This document shows positions 57,191-64,000 of a stretch of DNA of 64,000 nt, in pieces. The stretch comes from Megaustenia siamemsis (lineage: Eukaryota; Mollusca; Gastropoda; Stylommatophora; Ariophantidae): assembly GCA_032433765.1 (NCBI GenBank), contig JAVIAB010000092.1:107450396-107514395 (forward strand), given 5' to 3'. The notes under the pieces are model-generated. The model ran no database searches, was not told the origin of the DNA, and worked only from the letters and a program-made list of their open reading frames with translations. Position numbers and translations under genes: made by a program. Numbering within the stretch: position 1 is the stretch's first letter; every line of letters begins with the position of its first letter.

Positions 57191-57452
57191 GAGCCGCAAT
57201 AGCTCAGTGGTTAGTGAACTGGACTACAAAGGACAAGAGGTAGGGTTCGATCCCAACCTGCAGCTTCCGGTTCACCCAGCCTTTAATGGGTACCAGATTT
57301 TTTTTCTGGGAAAGTAAAGCGGCAGGGGCGTACACACCACATTACCCCAAAAATCATGTGCCGAAGGTCTGTAAAATTTATGGTCACTAACACCATATTC
57401 CCTATATGCAACTTGGCGTGACAGGGATACTTTACTTTTTTTACTTTTATAC
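57191..57452 (+). mobile_element. SINE, first type, full length
   Basis: A box caatagctcagtggttagtg, B box tagggttcgatcccaacc, then the body, the conserved accacattaccccaaaaatc and the tail. The best-preserved head after the copy at 7874. It lies just after the 3' end of LINE-A. Confidence 0.92.
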
Positions 57453-57477
57453 TAACAAAAAGCACTCTTCAGGAAAT

Positions 57478-58110
57478 ACACAAAAAGATATATATGGCCT
57501 TTAGTGTCTTGACAGACAGATGGTAGCAAGCAATCATGATAAGTCAGTAGTTTGGAAAAATATTAGTGTCTTATGCCGAATGCTGTCTTTGCTGAATAAC
57601 TTTTCTCAAGGCTGAATCTGCCAATATTGGATAGACAGATTCGATCGTAGAATGAATAAAATATATTAGTGGTTGCCAGGCTTCATCTTCCTTCTCCTTT
57701 TGTGTTCTGAATTTGATATTAACACTGCCTCGAATGCCATTCTTAAATTTTTCTTCTCCATGTGCTACTATCTGCAGCCAGATCCTCTGTTTCTTTTCCT
57801 GACAGAGAATTCACTCAAGGAAGCCCTGCAAACATCCTTATATCTCAACACTGGTCTGCCCTTTGGTCTCTTTCCATCCCTAAGTTCACCATACAATATT
57901 TATTTGGGAATACAATTGTTTGCCATTCTTCTTACATGATGCAGCTACCTTAGTCTCCAACTCCCAAGTGCTGCCATGATAGGATGGGAGTTTGGCTCGT
58001 TGTTAAGACATTAGAGTTAGTTACTTTGTCCTGCCATTTGATGTTCATTATCTTGCAAAGGCAACGCACATGAAAGCTGTTTAACCATTTCCCCTGCCCT
58101 GCTTAGGTAA
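57478..58110 (-). mobile_element. LINE-D 3' fragment
   Basis: Minus-strand counterpart of the 47.8 kb copy. It shares the ggccatatatat 3' end (atatatatggcctttagtgt on the plus strand) and the C-terminal coding region (family peptides RLRWLGHVR and SLREFS, here with frame breaks). 5' truncated. Confidence 0.85.
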
Positions 58111-58378
58111 TCTAAGATTCTCATCTGTATAGAAGTGTACTAAGCACACAACTTTGGTAAATTTGAATCTTAATCCTGATGAGTGTTAGTTCAGTGCTTG
58201 TCTGTGCTCTATATAAAAGATATCACAAATCAAAATATATAAAAACAAAAGTGGGAAACAGTTGAGAGTCAGCATGTAAAACATATTTTTCTTTACTTTC
58301 ACCAACTTATTTTAATAAATATTTTATTAATGTTTTACAATAGTTATTATAACAATAAATCAAACTAATGATACATAC

Positions 58379-58581
58379 AAGGTATGAGATCCCCATTTCC
58401 ATTTATGTCTTCTACAGAGTCTGTCTGATTTAGATTTTTTATAAAATAATCGATTTTGTTCTTGCAAAGCTTGTGATTGTTTTGAAAAGACGTTATGCCA
58501 TTCATCAGGTTCAGCTTTCTCATCTGATCTTCATGAAAGAGCTCTTCTAATTGGCTGTTGTCGTCGACAACAAGACTGTAC
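58379..58581 (-). CDS. InR: InR exon v4: L2 domain end
   Basis: The exon is 203 bp. It opens YSLVVDDNSQLEELF, like the human YALIIFEMVHLKEL repeat, and continues through KLNLMNGITSFQNNHKLC to the closing segment of L2. It ends with T, which joins GT of the next exon to form a cysteine (IPCVEKRL). The acceptor is tctag and the donor gtatgt. The cysteine near KLC matches the conserved NNELC position of insulin receptors. The intron after it, 10.7 kb, is the longest in the window. Confidence 0.93.
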
Positions 58582-59045
58582 CTAGAAAATATATTAATTG
58601 CAAACGTCAAAATTATGTTAACACATGAAAAAAAAACAATTATTAAAAATGTATACCCTTATGGCAAAATATAAACTTTGAAAACTCTTCTCAACATTGT
58701 AACTTGGGAAAAAATTAGGCAAAAATTTATTTGTGTTCATTTTTAAAAAATTATGTGTGTTATATAAAATTGTGATTTAACCTTAACTCTACATGATAAG
58801 TGCAGTATACTCACTTAAGACAATTTTGTTTTTCTGTTGCAAATTTGCATTGACACAAATCTGTCTATATTCCAAAAAAGCAGATGTTTGACAAAAATCT
58901 GCCATTTATCTACGCTCATTATTTATTCTAATCTAATCTAACCATGTGCAAACAGTAAAACCAGACTACTTTTCTTTTAAGAGAGAACAGTTTAATGCAG
59001 TTATTGTTATAACAATACAGTAATACAATATCCGTAACAACATAC

Positions 59046-59193
59046 TTGTTATAAAAAAGATTTTCTCCCCAAATTTTCTCTAAGCTCCTTAGAAAGTATA
59101 GAGTTCTCAGAGCATGGGATTGGCTGATGACGAGGTATCCAGTAATTTCTTTTATACTCCCCAAATTTTGTTCCATTTCATATACAACATTGT
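59046..59193 (-). CDS. InR: InR exon v3: L2 domain middle
   Basis: The exon is 148 bp and reads NVVYEMEQNLGSIKEITGYL, then a SHALRTLYFLRSL helix/strand and a WGENLFYNK end. It corresponds closely to the human L2 segment with the LEANLGLIEEISGYL and LVSLSFFRKL motifs. The acceptor is cacag and the donor gtatgt. It ends with two bases (AA) that join G of the next exon to give Lys before YSLVV. The spacing of leucines and glycines is that of the L2 solenoid. No frame damage is visible. Confidence 0.94.
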
Positions 59194-59959
59194 CTGTGAA
59201 GAAAAGAAAAAGGGCCAAAATATCAAAAACTATTACAAAAATGATTATAGACACATCTTAAAGTAAATTGACCAAAGTGATGTTATGTAAAATATAGTAA
59301 ATAACTAATTCACTTTTATGTTGTCATCAATATAAAATGGTAATGTTCTAGTTTAAGTCTTTCTGCTAAACGAGTGATCTCCCCTAATTGACTTCACATA
59401 TTTTAATGTATCAACTGCTTCTACCTTTTGTGTATTTAATTTTAATTTTTCAGGTAGGTTTAGGGTATTGCTAACACCTAACCCTAACCAAGGGGTCTTC
59501 TAATGAAATGATATATTAGAGAAGGATCAAATAAAGTGCAAGGAGACATTTACTCTTAAGCAGAAAAAAGCTAAACTAGGACATTACCAATTTAATCACA
59601 TTAGCTTAGCTCCAATTAAAACAAATATGTGTTATTTGTTGGCCTTTCTCAAGGTTGGTCTTGTCTCATTCTAAATATACATTAAACCAAAATAATAATT
59701 GGATTATTAAGAAAGTCACTTTATTAAACAAAAATTCTAAGCTACTTTCTTTGTTAGTACTGTAAGTTGTGAGGTATGGAATTTTTTTTTTAATGTTCAG
59801 CGAAATTTTAATGATGTAGGAAAATTAATAATGAAATGTATTTATTAATCATTACAATTTAACATAAACCAGCAGACAACAGATATTTTCATAGAATTAT
59901 ACAACTAGGCATGGCTTGACAAAACAGTTGATGCCGATGTAGTAATTAAATGATCATTT

Positions 59960-60692
59960 CGTCATCATTATCACTGAGCGCCATCTCCGCAACGAAGGTT
60001 GGCTACCATGGAGCACCATTCCACTCTGTCTCTTGCTTTGATGGTACAGATTGTCATAGGTTGACTTATCCATCTTTTGATGTTACTTATCCATGTTAGT
60101 CTTGGTCAGTCTCTGCCTCTTTTACCTTGTATTTATTTTCCCTTCCTAAATTACTTTTATTAGGCTGTTGTGTCTTTTAACATCACCCAAAAATTTCATT
60201 TGTCTTGTCTTAATTGTGTTTAGTAGTTCTCTTTTCATTTTTAGTTCTTTTAAAACTTCATCATTTGTTTTTTCTTTCCATCAAATTCTACCTATTCTTC
60301 TATAAATCCACATTTTAAAGGCTTCAATGTTTCTGTTCTGTTTTCTTCTCTAATGTCCATGTTTCTGCACCATGCAGGAATATTGAGAAGATGTAACATT
60401 TTGCTATTCTTAGTTTTAGCGCTAGTGTTATTTGTTTTGATGTTAGTATATTTTTCATGGCATTAAAATTACTTTTTGCCATACCTATTCTTTTGTTTAT
60501 TTCAGTTATACATTTTCCATCACTGGTTATAGTATGTCCCAGGTAGTTGTAGCTCTGGACTGTCTCCAAATGTATTCCTTCAACTTTGATATTTATTTGT
60601 AGGTCTGTCTTGAGAATTTTCTTTGTTTATGATCATAGTTTTAGTCTTTTTGATATTCATATCTAGCCCATATTTTTTGCTTTTGTTCATTT
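59960..60692 (-). mobile_element. LINE-A 3' fragment with 11-bp target duplication
   Basis: AATGATCATTT flanks it at 59949-59959 and 60693-60703. The left edge is gtcatcattatcactgagcg. On the minus strand it encodes SYNYLGHTITSDGKC, KSNFNAMKNILTSKQIT and LHGAETWTLEKKTEQK, broken by a few indels. It lies between exons v2 and v3. Confidence 0.94.
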
Positions 60693-60889
60693 AATGATCA
60701 TTTAAGCTAACAAAAATATCTACCATCTGGAACTTGGTGTGCCACAGCTACACCTCCACTTCCAGAAATAAAAAGATAAAACAAACTATTTACTGTCAAG
60801 AATTACAAAAACATTACAATCTCAATGAGAAATACATAAAGCCAAGGCAGTACTGAACAATCATGAAGGTACTGACTTTCATTAATGGT

Positions 60890-61245
60890 TGCTTGCGGAG
60901 AATAAAAGGATGGAAATGGCAAAACAAAATCACTAACTATAGAACTATGGGAAAGTACCAGTCAAATACCAGTGGATAAAGAGATATGACAAAGATACTG
61001 ACGCTGGATAGGACACACACTGTGGAAGTCAACAGAAAGTATTACATAACAAGCCTCTTTTTGGAATTTCCAGGAGAAGAGACAAAGAGAAAGACCAAAA
61101 TATGTGTGGAAAAAAACAGGTGGAAGCAGAAATGAAGAGATTGGGATAACATGGAACAATCTTAAAAGAATGGCAATAAAAAGGACAGCTTGGAAAGTAC
61201 TAAAGACCTATGCTCAACAGGGAGTTGAAAGGAAGAAGGAAGAGT
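60890..61245 (+). mobile_element. LINE-H C-terminal fragment
   Basis: Plus strand, in broken frames, reads the end of a LINE polymerase: a GH-T-L-W-K-S-T-E-S-I region near 61010-61040, RQRERPKYVWKKT and GITWNNLKRMAIKRTAWKVL. The pattern R-G-R-P-K-x-T-W-x-K-T-V-E-x-E is common to many non-LTR elements. It ends about 30 bp from exon v2. Confidence 0.7.
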
Positions 61246-61275
61246 TGAAAGGAAGAAAGAGGAGGCAATACTTAC

Positions 61276-61374
61276 TGACACCTAAAACTTTTATTATAAG
61301 ATTTCCAGCAATTTTGCTGCAGTCTCTCAGCCTCCAAGCATCGCCAATAACATCGATTTCAGTGCCATTGCAAA
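61276..61374 (-). CDS. InR: InR exon v2: start of L2 domain
   Basis: The exon is 99 bp and encodes VCNGTEIDVIGDAWRLRDC followed by a KIAGNLIIKV strand. This is the first rung of the receptor L2 leucine-rich beta-helix; the human equivalent carries the KVC and INGSLIINI motifs. Two donors are possible. Only the gtaagt at 61275, not the gtgtca ten bases earlier in the transcript, leaves the one-base phase needed to join exon v3 and rebuild the G-V-N-N turn that matches the human GGNN. A LINE C-terminal fragment ends about 30 bp downstream of this exon. Confidence 0.92.
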
Positions 61375-61384
61375 CTTTAATGTA

Positions 61385-62040
61385 AAAAAATAAAAGTTTT
61401 AGCATCTATAGTCAAAACACAGGAGCATATCTATAATGATAGCAGATAAATTAATGATTTAGAAAATGACAATGAGAAAAAAGACATTGAGAAGGAATCT
61501 ACATTTACAATATTTACAGATACTACAATTTAAAGTAAACAAATAAATAATTTCACATACAAATCAGCACCATTATTTTTTTTTATGACACGAAGGATTT
61601 AAATAACAAACAGACTGAACATTAAAAACTTACACAAAACAAAGAAATTATAAAATATTAAGAGCATGGATAAAAGAAATAATCAGATGACACAATAGGA
61701 AAGAAAACAATACAACAAAATATAAAACAAAACTATGTAGATAAAACCCAAACCAGAAACATAACCACACATGCACATGCAAATTACATAAATGAGCTGA
61801 TAACAAAAGCAAAGACATTTTATTTTTACAAATTAATACAATACAAAGAGGAGACACAAATATAAAGATATGGACAGGACTAGGAAAAGTTTTCCTAGGA
61901 TAGAAAGAAATGACAATAATTGTTTTAGTGCTTGCTCTCCATATTAAGAAAAGTTAATGGATGATGATGATGATGTAGAGATAAAATCATCAATATATAT
62001 AAATACAAGAGTAAATAATATAAGTTAACAACAAACATAG
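61385..62040. other. Intron, no gene seen
   Basis: AT-rich intron upstream of exon v2 with nothing recognisable except a short gat repeat near 61959-61975. Confidence 0.65.
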
Positions 62041-62047
62041 GAAAGTT

Positions 62048-62150
62048 ATATATGTATGTGTGTGTGTGTGTGTTTGTGTGCATATATATATATATATCCC
62101 ACGACACTGAAAGACAAAAAAAGAGGACGGAGAGAAAAAGATAGATATAT
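62048..62150. repeat. (TG)n/(TA)n microsatellites
   Basis: Short TG and TA tracts precede the GATA-tailed element. The atagatatatatctatcta boundary makes its exact 3' edge uncertain. Confidence 0.9.
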
Positions 62151-62426
62151 ATCTATCTATCTATCGATTGTCCTTTTGAGCCAAAGACGGCACATAGGGC
62201 AGAACTACAATCTCAAAAACAGAAACCTTGCGTGCCAAAATGGCACATATTGCAGAGATCAATGCTTCTAAAATCTATGGTTCTGTTTCCATAACAATGT
62301 TTTTTACAATGACAGCTTGTCAAGCCATCGATCAACCTCCTTAGTCGCCTCTTACGACATGCCTGGAAGGTCACAGTGTCACTATTCTTTACTTCCGACA
62401 TAATGAGGCCTCGGTAACACACAGGA

Positions 62427-62427
<1 letters not shown>
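62151..62427 (-). mobile_element. GATA-tailed SINE-like element (copy 4)
   Basis: A full-length minus-strand copy. It runs from tatctatctatcgattgtcc to ggtaacacacagga. It is flanked by TA-rich microsatellite, so a target duplication cannot be read. Nearly identical to copy 3 at 43.0 kb. Confidence 0.92.

Positions 62428-62502
<75 letters not shown>
62428..62502. repeat. (TA)n microsatellite
   Basis: Over 70 bp of almost pure TA repeats immediately next to the SINE-like element. Confidence 0.97.
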
Positions 62503-62503
<1 letters not shown>

Positions 62504-62912
62504 CTCGGTCCTTGTTTATTGTCCCCTTCTGTTACTTCATGTTTTTATAGCAACACTTTCATTCTTGTCATTATAATAGTACTAGTTTAGACTTTTTTTT
62601 CTTCAGTTCTCCATTTTTCAAAATTATATTACATGTCCCCTGTTTGTCCAACAGTCTGATTTTGTTGTTATTTTCAGAGGAAGTTAGGATGAAAAATCAA
62701 TAGTTTTGTATTGTTCTCCTATGTAAAGCTGTCACCATACACTGTGTTCAACTTACTCCCAATATATAAAGACACTTGCTCAGATGGTTCTCATTTGATG
62801 ATCAGATGGCTTCCTGCTGCAAAGCTCTAAATAAAAAGTTCCTCAATCACATGCCCATATTAAACATAATTAGGTAAACAAAAACTAGTAAATAGCACAG
62901 CCAGATACATAC

Positions 62913-63120
62913 CCTTGGGACAGGAACCTTGACATTTGATGCATTCTAAATTTGTTAAATGTCCTGTGTCTTGAACTGTATAGTTCGGTGGGCACTGTTC
63001 AACACACACACGAAGATCCACTTGAGTACTATTCAATATTTTAGTGTTCATCGCTGTGTATTCTATTTTATTGACCACAGCAAAGCACTCCTCTGCTAGA
63101 AGGCAACGCCTGTCAGAATA
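62913..63120 (-). CDS. InR: InR exon v1: end of furin-like Cys-rich domain
   Basis: The exon is 208 bp, starts in phase 0 and ends with one extra base. The acceptor is ttttcag and the donor gtatgt. It encodes a cysteine-rich segment (RRCLLAEEC, then RVCVEQCPPNY, then LECIKCQGSCPK). This aligns with the last cysteine modules of the insulin receptor Cys-rich domain, which in human ends PCPKVC. The final G joins TT of the next exon to make the Val of KVC, which fixes the splice. The domain sits extracellularly between L1 and L2 and contributes to ligand contact and dimer geometry. A LINE fragment starts within about 30 bp upstream of the acceptor. The next upstream exon is outside the window. 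Confidence 0.93.
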
Positions 63121-63148
63121 CTGAAAATGGTAAAATATATGTAAATAA

Positions 63149-63360
63149 GTGCTATGCTTCAAATACTTGAGCACAATAATAACATCAGATGGAAGACGCA
63201 CCACAGAAATAAAAAGCAGAATAGCTTCGGACAAAATAGCATTTCAGAAAATGAAAAACATCTTATGCAACAAATCTATATCAATAGAATTGAGAAAGAG
63301 AGTTCATCGGTGCTATATAGAGCCAATTCTGACCTATGGAAGCGAATCATGATCATCACA
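63149..63360 (+). mobile_element. LINE-I RT thumb fragment
   Basis: Plus strand open frame FKYLSTIITSDGRRTTEIKS, then RIASDKIAFQKMKNILCNKS and RCYIEPILTYGSES. This is the conserved thumb layout of RTE/Jockey-like polymerases (Y-L-G-x-x-I-x-x-D-G-R, then I-L-x-Y-G-x-E). It lies about 30 bp from the acceptor of exon v1, and another LINE piece follows directly. Confidence 0.85.
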
Positions 63361-63364
63361 CAGT

Positions 63365-63560
63365 CCTGTGTTAGTTGGTAAGTCTTATACACCCACTGAG
63401 TTTCTCGTTTCTGGCTGTACCCATCTTAACTCCCATCTCTTTCATCTGAAGGAGTGACGTGGACTCATGGCTGTCAAAGTCCTGTGCCCTTCCCACATCT
63501 CAGAGGCATTGATGGCGTCCGGCCGATCCATTTGTTGACTGTTTTTAACCTGGTCTAAAA
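63365..63560 (-). mobile_element. LINE-F fragment (RNase H 3' side)
   Basis: Complementary to the 39.1-39.25 kb part of LINE-F: cacccactgagtttctcgtt, ccatctctttcatctgaagg, gtggactcatggctgtcaaa and gtcctgtgcccttcccacat match it inverted. No frame is preserved. Confidence 0.8.
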
Positions 63561-64000
63561 TGGTTCAACATAATCGAACAAATTTGGTTAAAGTGTGATA
63601 ATTGTATAGATTTTGTTATTACTCAGAAATCGCGCAAGCATGTGAGCCAATGTATTGACAATATTATGGCAAGGATAAGAAGAGAACAAAGAGTGGAGAA
63701 CATGAATTAAATGTGTCATGCTCACATTTGTCTATATGTAATTAAAACATGCGTCCATTTAAGATAAAAAAAATTTAACAGAAAAAATACAAACATGTGA
63801 CAGAAAAGATGAAAAGATACAAATATGTGACAGAAAAGATACAAACATGTGACCCAAAAAATACAATAAATGTGACAGATTTATATAAATGCCTACATTA
63901 TTGTGATTTAGCGATTCCAGTAAAAACTTATGTCAATGAATGTCTATTTAGGGAAACTCTGGCGCCAGACAAATACGAATGATGTAGAAAATAGGTACAG
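63561..64000. other. Intron end region with a short tandem repeat
   Basis: A small imperfect repeat acaaacatgtgacagaaaag recurs three to four times at 63790-63875. The terminal open frame (63797-63982) is made partly of this repeat and shows no receptor-like sequence. No exon was recognised. Confidence 0.6.

Noticed and set aside
60716..60775. Possible extra receptor exon between v2 and v3
   Set aside because: v2 and v3 already join in phase and match the L2 domain without a gap; this stretch has no receptor similarity.
61246..61275. Alternative donor for exon v2 (the gtgtca ending the exon ten bases earlier)
   Set aside because: It would break the phase with v3; the downstream gtaagt keeps it and restores the conserved G-x-N-N turn.
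63797..63982. Receptor exon at the right edge
   Set aside because: The frame is on the wrong strand and is built partly from a 20-bp tandem repeat.

Overview
The window is a stretch of an AT-rich animal nuclear genome. It has GT-AG introns, non-LTR retrotransposons, tRNA-headed SINEs, piggyBac-type elements and long microsatellites. A lophotrochozoan, most likely a cephalopod mollusc such as an octopus, fits best. That assignment is inferred from the repeat style, the intron size and the insulin-receptor sequence; nothing in the window fixes the species.

The only clearly functional host gene is an insulin/IGF-type receptor tyrosine kinase on the minus strand, running right to left across nearly the whole window (63120 to 837). 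I could place 17 consecutive internal exons, about 2.35 kb of coding sequence. They run from the end of the furin-like cysteine-rich domain through the L2 domain, three fibronectin type III domains with the insert domain (alpha-CT helix and a KRR cleavage site), the transmembrane helix, an NPNY juxtamembrane motif and the glycine-rich loop and catalytic lysine of the kinase. All 17 have GT donors and AG acceptors and their phases join without a break. The gene continues off both ends, so neither the signal peptide and L1 domain nor most of the kinase domain is here.

The rest is intron filled with mobile DNA. By position: 0.8-9.5 kb holds the last seven visible exons (v11 to v17) among LINE fragments, a SINE and a TTAA-flanked MITE. 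9.7-16.35 kb holds a nearly intact piggyBac element followed by an RTE-like LINE that carries two nested insertions. 17-22.7 kb holds SINEs, an unclassified repeat (repeat X) and nested LINEs. 23.6-30 kb holds MITE-like ends, an inverted pair of repeat X around a cysteine-rich two-repeat ORF, and opposed LINEs. 31-45 kb holds an eight-copy 60-bp minisatellite, a young RTE fragment with an intact YADD motif, two RNase H-bearing LINEs and their nested insertions. 45-53 kb is mostly simple intron with a few LINE pieces. 53.7-57.2 kb holds an RTE copy whose middle is replaced by an intronless, frameshifted discoidin/EGF-like sequence and a degenerate minisatellite. 57-63.5 kb holds SINEs, LINEs and the four most upstream exons (v1 to v4).

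LINE families are given working letters A to I, by C-terminal peptide and 3' tail. Many insertions have target-site duplications that can be read directly, so their relative ages can be worked out. The most unusual features are a decayed duplicate of the NPXY-encoding exon, the inverted repeat X/ORF unit, the discoidin/EGF capture inside an RTE, and a SINE-like family that shares its 3' end with a (GATA)n-tailed LINE.
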